From: Sphingomonas_E sp042693015
GTDB lineage: Bacteria > Pseudomonadota > Alphaproteobacteria > Sphingomonadales > Sphingomonadaceae
NCBI RefSeq assembly: GCF_042693015.1
Contig: NZ_CP170544.1
Coordinates: forward strand, 1,860,001 to 1,924,000
DNA: 64,000 nucleotides
Direction: 5' to 3'
A model generated the notes under the pieces. The model had not been told where the DNA came from and ran no database searches. It saw nothing but the letters and a program-made list of their open reading frames with translations. Of this stretch, positions 25,439 through 34,665 are shown piece by piece (positions within the stretch are counted from its first letter, which is position 1; every line of letters starts with the position of its first letter). The translations under genes were made by a program, and so were the position numbers.

Positions 25439-26611
25439 TTAGAAGGCGAGCTCGGTCCTGAGCCCGACGATGACTACGTCATGCCGATCCTTGTCCCCGG
25501 ACGGATTGAACACCCATTGCAGATCGGGCTGGACCCGCAGCCAATCGGCCAGCTTGTCCGAAAAAGTGATTTCGAGCGCGGTTTCGGCCGATGCCGTCCG
25601 CACGCCTTCATCTGCCAGGTTGCGGCGATAGCCTTTGGACAGATAACCTTGGTTCGCGCCGAAGGAGACGCTGCTGTCCGGCCGGCCCGCAAAAAGATGC
25701 GACACCAGCACGCCCGCCTGCCAGCCGCCCTTGAACGGCGTGGTTTCGCCATCGGACAGGCCGGCCCGCGCGAACAGAGCCGTCGCGTGCACGCCTTTCG
25801 CATCGTTCAGCGGCATTTCACCGAGCGCATAGGCGCCGCGCGCCTTGCGCTGCGCGGGGCTGCCATCGGGCAGCACGTCGCGGATGTCGTCCTGCTTCAG
25901 CGTATAGCCCCAGACGCCGATGCCGATCCGGCCCCGCCCCTGGATGCCGGCTTCGCCGATCAGCAACGCGCCATCGTCGAACGACAGGTTCACGCCCGAA
26001 GGATCGCCGATCGTGCCCGCTGTCGCGTTCAGGATCGCGGCGCGCGCATAACCGGCCTCACCCAACTTCACGTCGATCCGCGCGGCGATGGCGGTGGACG
26101 GGAAGATGGATGGCCCGTTGGGGCCGGTCGCCGCGATTTCCGATCCGATACCGAAGGCCGGCGCAATCAGCAGTCCGGCCGTATCAGCGACATAGAATTC
26201 GCTGTTGAGGTCATAGAGGCCCATGCGCAGGCTCACCGCCTCACCCAGCCTTTGTTCGACCCACGCCTCGAAGATGCGCAGGCGCTGGCTCCCCACCTCG
26301 ATATTGTCGACGCCCTGCAACGTGCCGGCACCATTGTTGGGCATCCCACCGAGATTGTTGAGGATATGGAGATGCGCGGTCGCGCCCTGCCAGCCGACCA
26401 GAGCGTCGAGATCGGCATTCCCCACAACGTCAAGATTATCAAGCCAATAGAAGTTCTTATTGATCCCACCCGAAACCGACCCCATCAGATCGGTGGTGTA
26501 GGTAAGATCGACAGTAAAGGGGTCTTTCTCATCCTCAATCGTTTCGGCCGAAACAGGTGAAGCGACTAACGCCAGCGACGCAACACCACCAAAAATAACA
26601 CCGCAATGCAC
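25439..26611 (-). CDS. OprB-type carbohydrate porin
   Basis: A 390-residue outer-membrane protein. A signal peptide ends at PVSA, then a VDLTYTTDLMGSVSGGINKNFYWLDNLDV start and a long series of amphipathic strands ending in LRTELAF. RIFEAWVEQRL and RMGLYDLNSEFYVADTAGLLIAPAFG are typical of the OprB family, which lets sugars cross the outer membrane. GTG 26611 has CAGGAG eight bases upstream. It is monocistronic, and its spacer with the divergent chemoreceptor gene may hold shared promoters. Confidence 0.88.
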   Translation of the reverse strand: MHCGVIFGGVASLALVASPVSAETIEDEKDPFTVDLTYTTDLMGSVSGGINKNFYWLDNLDVVGNADLDALVGWQGATAHLHILNNLGGMPNNGAGTLQGVDNIEVGSQRLRIFEAWVEQRLGEAVSLRMGLYDLNSEFYVADTAGLLIAPAFGIGSEIAATGPNGPSIFPSTAIAARIDVKLGEAGYARAAILNATAGTIGDPSGVNLSFDDGALLIGEAGIQGRGRIGIGVWGYTLKQDDIRDVLPDGSPAQRKARGAYALGEMPLNDAKGVHATALFARAGLSDGETTPFKGGWQAGVLVSHLFAGRPDSSVSFGANQGYLSKGYRRNLADEGVRTASAETALEITFSDKLADWLRVQPDLQWVFNPSGDKDRHDVVIVGLRTELAF

Positions 26612-26768
26612 CGTCTGAACTCCTGCGACCTATGATTGTCATAGCGAGGACGTTGCGACCGATGATCAGCCGCCCCCTTTTGCCAATTTAGGATGGCGAG
26701 CGGCGCCAATGCTCACTTGCACAAAATTAACGGCGATTCGTCACCGTGGGGCTGAAGGGGAGTTGGGG

Positions 26769-28529
26769 ATGCCGGGTTCGTTGAGTCGCAGTGCCGCGCT
26801 GGTCGGCGTGATTATCATTCTCATGGTTTTGTTCAGCGGCACGGTCGGCCTGTGGTCGGGCCATCGCCAGGGTCAGGCGCTCGATCGGCTGCAAACGGCG
26901 TCCGAACTGATGCGCAACCATATGAACGGCGACATGATGCACGATGCCGTGCGATCGGACGTGCTGGCGGCGCTCGCCGCGCGCGATCCTGCGTCGGGCA
27001 TCGATCTCGCCGCCAGCGAGAAGGACCTGACCGAACATCTCGCCACGCTCGAAGAGGCAATGAAGCGCGACCAGGCTTACAAGGACTCGCCCGAAGTGAC
27101 CGAGGCGGCCGGTGGCCTCGCTACGCCCATGGCCGCCTATGCCGAGGCTGCCCGCCGCATCGTCACCACCGCGCGGGAGAATCCGCCCGCGGCGCTCGGC
27201 CAACTGCCAGATTTCTTCAAGCAGTTCGCCGTGCTCGAGGAATCAATGGAGAAAGCGAGCGACACGATCAGCGCCCACGCGGCCGAACTCAACGGGCAGG
27301 CTGCCAGCGAACGATCCTTGGCGGTATGGATGGTCGGCGGATCGCTGCTGCTCTCCGTGCTGGTGACGATCGGCGCCGCGCTCGCCGTCCGCCGCTATCT
27401 CGTCACCCCGATCCTCGCGCTCAATGGGGCGATGGACCGGCTGGCGACCGGCAATCTCGAAACCGATGTGCCGTCGACCGGCCGCAAGGACGAGATCGGC
27501 GCGATGGCCGGATCGGTCCTGCGCTTCCGCGCCGAAGCGATCGAACGCCGTCGGCTGGAAGAGGAATTGCAGGGCGAGGCGCGCCAGGCGCAGACCCGCA
27601 TGATCCAGGCGCTCCGCGACGGGCTTTCCGCGCTGGCCGCCGGCGATCTCACCCGCACGCTCGAACAGCCTTTCCCCGCGGATTATGAGCCGCTGCGCCA
27701 CAACTTCAACCAGGCGGTCGGCAAATTGGGCGATACGTTGAGCGGCGTGAACCAGGTCGTTTCCAACATCCGCACCGGATCGGCCGAGATCGCCAACGCC
27801 TCCAACGATCTTTCGCGCCGCACCGAACAGCAGGCGGCCGCGCTGGAGGAAACCGCGGCGTCGATGGATCAGATCACCTCTTCGGTGCGGACGAGCGCCG
27901 CGGGTGCGACCAGGGTCAGCGATTCCGTCGGCGACGCCCATCAGCACGCATCCGAAGGTGGCGAGGTCGTCGCCCGCGCGATTGCCGCGATGGATGCGAT
28001 CGAGCAATCGGCCGACGAGATCGGCCAGATCGTCTCGGTCATCGACGGCATCGCCTTCCAGACCAACCTGCTGGCGTTGAACGCCGGCGTCGAAGCCGCG
28101 CGGGCGGGTGACGCGGGCAAGGGCTTCGCGGTCGTCGCCAACGAGGTGCGTGCGCTCGCCCAGCGCTCGGCGGAGGCGGCCAAGGACATCAAGCGGTTGA
28201 TCGGGGTCAGCTCGCGTCAGGTCGGTTCCGGGGTGGAGCTTGTCGGCCAGACCGGCGCGGCGCTGGAAAGGATCGTCGGCCGGGTCAGCGAGATCCGCGA
28301 CCTCGCGACGCAGATGGCGTCCGCCGCCGACACGCAAGCCGCAGCACTGGGCCAGGTCAACCAGGCCGTCGGTGAGATGGACCGGACCACCCAGCAGAAC
28401 GCCGCAATGGTCGAAGAATCCACCGCCGCAGCGCGCAGTCTGGCCGATGAAGCGGATCAGCTCGCCAACCTGATCGCCCGGTTCGAGCTTCGCGGACGGA
28501 GCGCCGGACTTCGCACACTGGCGGCCTGA
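26769..28529 (+). CDS. Methyl-accepting chemotaxis protein (transmembrane)
   Basis: A 586-residue chemoreceptor. TM1 is at about residues 8-30, a periplasmic helical sensor domain follows, and TM2 is near 190-212. A HAMP domain starts with RRYLVTPILALNGAMDRLATGNLE, and the signalling domain has FQTNLLALNAGVEAARAGDAGKGFAVVANEVRALAQRS. It passes a periplasmic signal to CheA/CheW. ATG 26769 has GGGGAG six bases upstream and removes a non-conserved 20-residue leader of the longer frame from 26709. Confidence 0.92.
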   Translation: MPGSLSRSAALVGVIIILMVLFSGTVGLWSGHRQGQALDRLQTASELMRNHMNGDMMHDAVRSDVLAALAARDPASGIDLAASEKDLTEHLATLEEAMKRDQAYKDSPEVTEAAGGLATPMAAYAEAARRIVTTARENPPAALGQLPDFFKQFAVLEESMEKASDTISAHAAELNGQAASERSLAVWMVGGSLLLSVLVTIGAALAVRRYLVTPILALNGAMDRLATGNLETDVPSTGRKDEIGAMAGSVLRFRAEAIERRRLEEELQGEARQAQTRMIQALRDGLSALAAGDLTRTLEQPFPADYEPLRHNFNQAVGKLGDTLSGVNQVVSNIRTGSAEIANASNDLSRRTEQQAAALEETAASMDQITSSVRTSAAGATRVSDSVGDAHQHASEGGEVVARAIAAMDAIEQSADEIGQIVSVIDGIAFQTNLLALNAGVEAARAGDAGKGFAVVANEVRALAQRSAEAAKDIKRLIGVSSRQVGSGVELVGQTGAALERIVGRVSEIRDLATQMASAADTQAAALGQVNQAVGEMDRTTQQNAAMVEESTAAARSLADEADQLANLIARFELRGRSAGLRTLAA

Positions 28530-28584
28530 TCGGCCGCCGGCCGCTATTGCTGGGGCCGGCGCTGCATCCTATATATATGGCAAT

Positions 28585-29067
28585 ATGGCTGTCCAATCTG
28601 CATCCCCGCTCTTCCTGCGCGAATCCGAGATCCGACGCGGCGTCGAACTGCTGTTTTTCGGCTACAGCCACCTCTATCGTGGCATCGACGACGGGCTGGC
28701 CCGGCAGGGGCTCGGCCGCGCCCACCATCGCGCGCTCTATTTCATCGCCCGCCAGCCGGATCTGACGGTGAGCGACCTGCTCCGCATCCTCGGCATCACC
28801 AAGCAGTCGCTGGGCCGGGTGCTCAACGAGTTGACCGGCCGCGGCCTCGTCGAAAGCCGCACCGGCCGCGAGGATCGCCGCCAGCGCCTGCTCCGGCTGA
28901 CGCCCGAAGGCGCGACCCTGGAAGCCGAATTGTTCGAGGCGTTGAGGACCAAGCTGTCGCGCGCTTATGCGGAGGCGGGCCAAGGGTCGGTCGCCGGCTT
29001 CTGGACGGTGCTGGAAGGGCTGATCCCGGCCGATGAACGCGGGCGCGTCGCCGATCTGCAACGCTGA
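28585..29067 (+). CDS. MarR family transcriptional regulator
   Basis: A 160-residue winged-helix protein. The pattern is GLGRAHHRALYFIARQPDLTVSDLLRILGITKQSLGRVLNELTGRGLVESRTGREDRRQRLLRLTPEG, with DRR as the wing. MarR dimers usually repress drug, stress or aromatic-compound genes and release DNA on ligand binding. An AT-rich stretch with a TATATATGG repeat lies just before the start; no strong SD is seen. The target is unknown, but the DUF1801 genes lie just downstream. Confidence 0.9.
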   Translation: MAVQSASPLFLRESEIRRGVELLFFGYSHLYRGIDDGLARQGLGRAHHRALYFIARQPDLTVSDLLRILGITKQSLGRVLNELTGRGLVESRTGREDRRQRLLRLTPEGATLEAELFEALRTKLSRAYAEAGQGSVAGFWTVLEGLIPADERGRVADLQR

Positions 29068-29160
29068 CGCCGGCCGCGCCCCGCAATCCGGTCATCCCGC
29101 AGCGGTTGGCAAGCCGTTCTGAATATTGGATGTTGCGCGCCCGCTGTCTGGAGGTGCGCG

Positions 29161-29583
29161 ATGGCCGAAAAGAAGCCTGCCGATCCGGTGCTGCTGTCCG
29201 GCAGCAATCCGCAGATTGCCAAGGGCGAAGGCGATGCGCCGATCCAGGCCTATATCGCCGCGATGCCGGGGTGGAAGAGCGCGGTCGGTCGTCGGATCGA
29301 CGCGCTGATAGAGGTCTCTGTCCCCGGCGTCCACAAGGCGGTCAAATGGAACTCGCCTTTCTACGGCATCAAGGGCGAAGGCTGGTTCCTCAGCCTCCAT
29401 TGCTTCACCCGCTATATCAAGATCGCCTTCTTCCGCGGCCGCTCGCTAGATCCGGTGCCGCCGGTCGGATCGAAGAGCGGCGACACCCGCTATTTCCATA
29501 TTCACGAAGATGATGAATGGGACGAAGCGCTGCTCGCATGCTGGGTGAAGCAGGCGAGCCTGTTGCCCGGCGAGCGCATGTGA
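29161..29583 (+). CDS. DUF1801 domain protein (first of pair)
   Basis: A 140-residue protein with the DUF1801/YdhG-like core: YIAAMPGWKSAVGRRIDALIEVSVPGVHKAVKWNSPFYGIKGEGWFLSLHCFTRYIKIAFFRG. The fold resembles frataxin-like intracellular iron-chaperone annotations for some relatives, but function is not established. The next gene, also DUF1801, begins 14 bp after its stop and is probably co-transcribed. Confidence 0.82.
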   Translation: MAEKKPADPVLLSGSNPQIAKGEGDAPIQAYIAAMPGWKSAVGRRIDALIEVSVPGVHKAVKWNSPFYGIKGEGWFLSLHCFTRYIKIAFFRGRSLDPVPPVGSKSGDTRYFHIHEDDEWDEALLACWVKQASLLPGERM

Positions 29584-29596
29584 AAAGGTGAGCCAG

Positions 29597-30001
29597 ATGA
29601 CCGACGCCAAGGAAACAGAATCCCCGTCAAGCCTGATCGACGCCCGCATCGCAGAACTGGGCGACTGGCGCGGCAAGACGCTCGCTCATGTCCGCAAGCT
29701 GGTGAAGGGGGCCGATCCTGACGTGATCGAGGAATGGAAATGGCGCGGCGTGCCCGTCTGGTCGCATGACGGCATCATCTGCACGGGTGAGACCTACAAG
29801 CAGATCGTGAAACTCACCTTCGCCAAGGGCGCCGCACTGGATGACCCCGCCCGCCTGTTCAACTCCAGCCTCGAAGGCAACACCCGGCGCGCCATCGATA
29901 TCCGCGAGGATGACGCGATCGACGAAGAGGCGCTGAAGGCGTTGGTTCGCGCGGCGGTGGAGCTGAACCAGGCGAAGAAGAAAAAGCCGGTGGGCGGCTG
30001 A
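29597..30001 (+). CDS. DUF1801 domain protein (second of pair)
   Basis: A 134-residue protein of the same family as its upstream neighbour, but clearly diverged: LIDARIAELGDWRGKTLAHVRKLVKGADPDVIEEWKWRGVPVWSHDGIICTGETYKQIVKLTFAKGA. It ends in a Lys-rich tail. ATG 29597 has AGGTGAG upstream and is preferred over an in-frame GTG at 29588. The pair looks like an old duplication that has kept the operon layout. Confidence 0.82.
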   Translation: MTDAKETESPSSLIDARIAELGDWRGKTLAHVRKLVKGADPDVIEEWKWRGVPVWSHDGIICTGETYKQIVKLTFAKGAALDDPARLFNSSLEGNTRRAIDIREDDAIDEEALKALVRAAVELNQAKKKKPVGG

Positions 30002-30016
30002 GCAGCCGCGGCCGCG

Positions 30017-30496
30017 CTACAGCAGCTTCTCGATCGCCCCGCGCAGGTCTTCAGGTTTGGTGGTGGGGGCGAAGCGATCGACCACCTGGCCGTTACGATC
30101 CACCAGGAATTTCGTGAAGTTCCACTTGATCCCTTCGGTGCCCAACAGCCCCTTCTGCTGATTCTTCAGATATTTGTAGAGCGGATGGGCATTATCGCCA
30201 TTGACGTCGATCTTGGCGAACATCGGGAATTTCACGTCATATTTTAGCGTGCAGAAATTGGCGATCTCGGCCTCATCGCCGGGCTCCTGCGCGCCGAACT
30301 GGTTGCAGGGAAAGCCAAGTACCGCCAGCCCGCGCTCCGCATAGGCCTCGTGCAGCTTTTCCAGCCCGTCATATTGCGGAGTGAAGCCGCACTTGCTGGC
30401 GGTATTGACGATCAGCAGCACCTTCCCGCGATAATCACCGAGCGACGCCTCGGTGCCCTCGATCGTCTGCGCCGTGAAATCATAAATGTCTGCCAT
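30017..30496 (-). CDS. Glutathione peroxidase
   Basis: A 159-residue thiol peroxidase. The active-site Cys36 lies in NTASKCGFTPQY, where vertebrate enzymes have selenocysteine, followed by GFPCNQFGAQEPG and KWNFTKFLVDRNG with the catalytic Gln and Trp. It reduces hydroperoxides in the cytoplasm using glutathione or thioredoxin. An SD AGGAGGGGG precedes the start. It is convergent with the DUF1801 pair, with only 15 bp between the stops. Confidence 0.93.
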   Translation of the reverse strand: MADIYDFTAQTIEGTEASLGDYRGKVLLIVNTASKCGFTPQYDGLEKLHEAYAERGLAVLGFPCNQFGAQEPGDEAEIANFCTLKYDVKFPMFAKIDVNGDNAHPLYKYLKNQQKGLLGTEGIKWNFTKFLVDRNGQVVDRFAPTTKPEDLRGAIEKLL

Positions 30497-30594
30497 ATGA
30501 TTCGCCCCCTCCTGATTTCGTTGCAGGATGATGGAAGCGAATGGCGATGCAAGGCGAGAGGTGTGGGAACCGCCGGCTTTCCAGCCAGGCTCGT

Positions 30595-30634
30595 AAAAAG
30601 AAAAGGGCGCCCCGGTCGAAACCGGAGCGCCCCT
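30595..30634 (-). terminator. HU gene intrinsic terminator
   Basis: On the minus strand GGGCGCTCCGGT pairs with ACCGGGGCGCCC around a short TTCG loop, then TTTTCTTTTT follows. The hairpin is 22 bp after the HU stop. It separates the HU gene from the glutathione peroxidase gene. Confidence 0.85.
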
Positions 30635-30655
30635 TCAACTGGATCCGCGAAGGGA

Positions 30656-30931
30656 TCAGCCGTTCAGCGCGTCGCGCAGCGCCTTGGCGGGCGCGAAGCC
30701 GAGCTTCTTCGAAGCGGCGATCTTCATCGTCTCACCGGTGCGCGGGTTGCGGCCTTCGCGCTCCGGACGGGCCTGAACCTTGAACTTGCCGAAACCGGGC
30801 AGCGACACTTCGTTGCCGGCGACAGCGGCTTCGGTGATCGACTGGAGAACCTGATCGACGATCGCCTTGGCCTGCGCCTTGGTCAGGCCGTGCGTCTTGG
30901 CGATGCCATCGGCGAGATCGGTGCTGTTCAT
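30656..30931 (-). CDS. hup: HU family DNA-binding protein
   Basis: A 91-residue DNABII histone-like protein: MNSTDLADGIAKTHGLTKAQAKAIVDQVLQ at the N-terminus, VSLPGFGKFKV in the core and ARPEREGRNPRTGETMKIAASKKLGFAPAKAL for the DNA-binding arm. HU compacts and bends chromosomal DNA. A strong terminator follows. The 190 bp upstream (30932-31121) hold only promoter sequence that I cannot resolve further. Confidence 0.93.
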   Translation of the reverse strand: MNSTDLADGIAKTHGLTKAQAKAIVDQVLQSITEAAVAGNEVSLPGFGKFKVQARPEREGRNPRTGETMKIAASKKLGFAPAKALRDALNG

Positions 30932-31121
30932 GTTGTTCCTTTCTGCTGAATCCTTTCGCTCCGCTGCCCGAGTTTTTCGTTCCTGTCATCCCCCCGATGC
31001 TGAATTTTCGGGGTTTCGGGGCGCTTTTGGGCCAATGCGGCCCATCTTTACCTTGATCGACGGTATTTCGGACCGCGTTCGCACCTTTCATCGCAGCGCA
31101 CAATTGGGCTAGCGATGCGGG

Positions 31122-32690
31122 GTGAGGTCATCAGATCAACGGTCCGGCAGCAGGGTGTGGCGCCTGCTGGCTTTCCTTATTGCCATGCCGGCCGCCTGCG
31201 GATCGCCCTCGCCGGACCGGGCAACTCCTCCCAGCGACACTCTGGTCCGTCTGGGCGATGCCGAGGCCAAGAGCCTCGATCCACACAAGACCTCCGAAAT
31301 CGCATCGGTACGGATCGCCGCCGATCTGTTCGAGGGCCTGACCCGCTTCGACGCCAAGGGGCAGCCCGAAGCGGGGCTCGCGACCAACTGGACCGCGTCT
31401 CCCGATGGGCTGACCTGGCGTTTCCCGCTGCGCCCCAATCTGCATTTTTCGGATGGCACGCCGATCACGCCGGCCACCTTCGCTGCCGTTCACGCGCGGC
31501 TGATCGACCTTGCTACCGCGGCCCCCCACAAGGGGACGTTCGAGCCGATCGCCGATGTGCACGCCGAAGGTCAGGCGGTGGTCGTTCGCCTGCGCCATCC
31601 CTTCGCGGCGCTGCCCGCTCTCCTCGCCCATCCGGCGATGGCCGCCCTCCCCATTCACCGCATCCAAGCATTGGGCGACGGCTGGACCGCCGAGCGGCCG
31701 CTTGTGACGTCCGGCGCCTATCGCCTGACCGGGTGGCATCTCAACGATGCGATGCGGCTCGAAGCCAATCCCGCCTGGCACGATCCATCGCCGCCGATCG
31801 CGAAGGTCGAATGGCGGCCGGTGCCCGATCGACTGACGGCGCTTCGCATGTTCCGCGCCGGCGCGGGCGACACCACCGCGGAATTCCCATCGACCCGCCT
31901 GGAATGGATTCGGCGCAATCTGCCCGGTGCCGCGCACATCGCACCTTATGAAGGCAGCTATTATTTCGCCTTCAACACGCGGCGGCCGCCCTTCGATGAT
32001 GTTCGAATACGCCGGGCGCTCAGCCTCGCAACCGATCGCGAATGGATCGCCGGCCCGCTGCTGGCGATGGGCAATCCGCCCGCCTGGGGCGTCGTCCCCG
32101 ATGGCACCGGCGGCCTGTCCGCCTACCGTCCCGGCTGGGTCGACTGGCCCAAGCCGAAGCGGATGGCCGTCGCAGCCGCACTGTTGGCGGAAGCCGGATA
32201 TGGCCCGCGCCATCCGCTCGTCTTCGATGTCCGTTTCAACAGCGATCCCGATCATCGCCGCGTCGCGATCGCGCTTGCGGCGATGTGGCGGCCGCTCGGC
32301 GTCGAGGCGCGTCTGCTCAACAGCGAGGCCGCGCTTCACTTCGCCGCCATGCGCCGCGGCGATTTCGCGCTCGCCCGCTCGGGATGGATCGCCGATCTCT
32401 CCGCGCCCGAAAATTTTCTCGGCGTCCATCGGTCCGATGCCGGGCCGATCAACTATTCCGGCTACGCCAATCCGCGCTACGATGCCGCTTATGACGCCGC
32501 GATCGCCGAACCCGATCCCAAACGCCGCGCGAGCAAGATGCGTGCCGCAGAAGCGATCCTGATGAGGGATGCGCCGGTGCTGCCACTCTATTTCTACGTC
32601 AGCCGCGCGCTCGTCTCGCCGCGCGTGCTCGGCTGGCAGGACAATCCGGCGAACGTCCACCCCAGCCGGACATTGGGGCTGAAGCGGTGA
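31122..32690 (+). CDS. ABC transporter substrate-binding lipoprotein (SBP family 5)
   Basis: A 522-residue peptide/nickel-type solute-binding protein. Signal peptide with lipobox MPAACG (Cys26) anchors it to the membrane. The family 5 signatures follow: SLDPHKTSEIASVRIAADLFEGLTRF, then GLATNWTASPDGLTWRFPLRPNLHFSDGTPITPATF and VRIRRALSLATDREWIA. It would bind oligopeptides in the periplasm. It starts with GTG at 31122. A second such gene overlaps its end by 4 bp, and no permease or ATPase gene is nearby. Confidence 0.88.
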   Translation: MRSSDQRSGSRVWRLLAFLIAMPAACGSPSPDRATPPSDTLVRLGDAEAKSLDPHKTSEIASVRIAADLFEGLTRFDAKGQPEAGLATNWTASPDGLTWRFPLRPNLHFSDGTPITPATFAAVHARLIDLATAAPHKGTFEPIADVHAEGQAVVVRLRHPFAALPALLAHPAMAALPIHRIQALGDGWTAERPLVTSGAYRLTGWHLNDAMRLEANPAWHDPSPPIAKVEWRPVPDRLTALRMFRAGAGDTTAEFPSTRLEWIRRNLPGAAHIAPYEGSYYFAFNTRRPPFDDVRIRRALSLATDREWIAGPLLAMGNPPAWGVVPDGTGGLSAYRPGWVDWPKPKRMAVAAALLAEAGYGPRHPLVFDVRFNSDPDHRRVAIALAAMWRPLGVEARLLNSEAALHFAAMRRGDFALARSGWIADLSAPENFLGVHRSDAGPINYSGYANPRYDAAYDAAIAEPDPKRRASKMRAAEAILMRDAPVLPLYFYVSRALVSPRVLGWQDNPANVHPSRTLGLKR

Positions 32691-34159
32691 TGCGACAGAT
32701 CGGCCTTGCCCTGCTGCTCGCGACAGCCGCCTGCTCCGATCGCGGCCATGACGGGCCGATCGACGTCAGCGTAATCGGCGAGCCGCCCGCCGTGGTCGAT
32801 CCCAATCAGAAACCACTACGCCCGGCCGATGCCGTGCTGATGGGGGCAACCGCGCAAGGGCTGATCCGCTTCGACGGCGGCGGCCAGATCGAGCCTGGTC
32901 TTGCCATCCGCTGGGACGTTTCCGACGACGGCCTCTATTACACCTTCCGTCTTGCCGACGGGCTGGGCATCGACGCCGAGAACGCCGCCCGTCGCCTGCG
33001 CGACGCGCTGGCCCGTTCCAGCAAGAACCCGCTCAAGCCCTCACTTGGCGCGATCGACGAAGTGATCGCGGTGACGCCGCAAGTCGTGGAAATCCGCCTC
33101 ACCGCCCCGCGGCCGAGCCTGCTCCAATATCTGGCCCAGCCGGAAATGGCACTGATCGCTTCACGGTCAAAGGGGGGTACGGGACCGTTGACTGTGGCCG
33201 GCCGAGGACCAGGCTGGCTGCTGCTTGGCGCGATTGAGGATACGCCCCCGGAAGGCGAGCCCGATGCCGAGGAAGAGCGCGACGAGGATGCCATCGCCCG
33301 CCGACAGGTACGGCTGCGTGGGGAGCGCGCCTCGCTCGCGATCGTGCGCTTCCGCGATGGCGCAACGCAGGCCGTTCTCGGCGGCCGCTTCCAGGATCTC
33401 GCCGTCGCCCGCGCCGCAACGCCTGCCGCCAATACGCTGCGCTTCGATCCGGTTTTCGGCCTGTTTGGCCTGAAGGTCACAGATGCTGGCGGCCTGCTCG
33501 GCAGCGTCGATACGCGCCGCGCGCTCTCGATGGCGATAGATCGCGACCGGATCGTCCAGGCCTTCGGCGTCAAGGATTGGCGGGCGGCGTCGACGATCGT
33601 ACCCGGAGGCATCGCCGATCTTCCCTCGCCCGCCACGCCCGACTGGATCGACACGTCCCTACCCCAGCGGCGGGCCATCGCCGCGGCCTCCATCGCCGAT
33701 TGGCGCAAGCGGGAGGAGGCGCCCGTTGCGCGCGTGCGGGTGTCGCTGCCCCAGGGGCCCGGCGCACGGTTTCTCTTCACGCTGCTGCAGATCGACTGGC
33801 GGCGGATCGGAGTAGAAGCCGAGGCCGTCGGCCCGCGGGCCAAGGCCGACCTGCAACTGATCGACATGGTCTCGCCTGCCGACAGCGGAAGTTGGTATCT
33901 GCGCCAGTTCACCTGCGATCGCGCGGTGTTCTGCAGCGAGGAGGCCGATCGCGCACTGGAGACCGCCCGCAAGGCTCCGACGCTCCTCGAGCGCAATCTG
34001 ACGATGGCGGATGCCGACGCCCGGCTCGCCCAGATCGTCTCCTTCATCCCCCTTGCGACGCCGCTGCGCTGGTCGCTGGTTTCGCCGACGATGACCGGGT
34101 TCAAGGAAAACGCCCGCGGCGTCCATCCGCTCAACCATCTGCGCCCCGAGGACCGCTGA
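32687..34159 (+). CDS. Second ABC transporter substrate-binding lipoprotein, diverged
   Basis: A 490-residue protein in the same family as its neighbour but much diverged. The lipobox is LATAAC (Cys16). GATAQGLIRFDGGGQIEPGLAIRWDVSDDGLYYTFRLADG matches the N-lobe, and DTRRALSMAIDRDRIVQAF the second lobe. A highly acidic insert (about residues 184-202, DTPPEGEPDAEEERDED) interrupts the middle. The start overlaps the upstream stop, so both are made together. Binding function is inferred. Confidence 0.82.
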   Translation: MMRQIGLALLLATAACSDRGHDGPIDVSVIGEPPAVVDPNQKPLRPADAVLMGATAQGLIRFDGGGQIEPGLAIRWDVSDDGLYYTFRLADGLGIDAENAARRLRDALARSSKNPLKPSLGAIDEVIAVTPQVVEIRLTAPRPSLLQYLAQPEMALIASRSKGGTGPLTVAGRGPGWLLLGAIEDTPPEGEPDAEEERDEDAIARRQVRLRGERASLAIVRFRDGATQAVLGGRFQDLAVARAATPAANTLRFDPVFGLFGLKVTDAGGLLGSVDTRRALSMAIDRDRIVQAFGVKDWRAASTIVPGGIADLPSPATPDWIDTSLPQRRAIAAASIADWRKREEAPVARVRVSLPQGPGARFLFTLLQIDWRRIGVEAEAVGPRAKADLQLIDMVSPADSGSWYLRQFTCDRAVFCSEEADRALETARKAPTLLERNLTMADADARLAQIVSFIPLATPLRWSLVSPTMTGFKENARGVHPLNHLRPEDR

Positions 34160-34221
34160 AGCGCGGGAGGGTGAAATCCCGTGCAGCCTTCCCATATGGA
34201 ATGCGGGATGAGGAGATTTTG

Positions 34222-34665
34222 ATGGCCGCCACGCCACCGAATTTTGAAGAACTTGCCGCGATCGCCAATCTGGATCGCGATCCCGCCGCCGTGCGCCGCC
34301 GGATCGAGGCGATGGAAGGCATGCTCGAACGCGTGCTCGTGATACCCGGCATCAATCGCCCCGTCGGCCTGGATTTCATCGTCGGGCTCGTGCCGGTGGT
34401 TGGCGACATTCTCACCGCCGTGATGGGCGCGTGGATCGTGTGGGAGGCGCGCAACCTCGGCATGTCGAAATTCCAGCTGGTCCGCATGGCGACCAATGTC
34501 GGCGTCGATTCACTGCTCGGCGCGGTGCCGGTGGTCGGCGACGCGTTCGACTTCTTCTTCCGATCGAACAGCCGCAACCTGAAGATCATCAAGCGCCACC
34601 TGGACAAGCATTATCCAGGCACGGTGACGATCGAAGGCGTCAGTTCCCGCCCCGCCAGATCCTGA
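34222..34665 (+). CDS. DUF4112 membrane protein
   Basis: A 147-residue protein with two hydrophobic segments: GLDFIVGLVPVVGDILTAVMGAWIVW near residues 51-76 and VGVDSLLGAVPVVGDAFDFFF near 95-115. This repeated GxVPVVGD pattern marks DUF4112. It has no known function. ATG 34222 follows AGGAG at good spacing; the longer open frame from 33577 runs across the neighbouring gene and is not used. Its 3' end overlaps the convergent RNase T2 gene by 26 bp. Confidence 0.85.
   Translation: MAATPPNFEELAAIANLDRDPAAVRRRIEAMEGMLERVLVIPGINRPVGLDFIVGLVPVVGDILTAVMGAWIVWEARNLGMSKFQLVRMATNVGVDSLLGAVPVVGDAFDFFFRSNSRNLKIIKRHLDKHYPGTVTIEGVSSRPARS

Noticed and set aside
31131..32660. 509-residue open frame on the minus strand
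   Set aside because: Antisense of the solute-binding lipoprotein gene, which has a clear signal peptide and family motifs.
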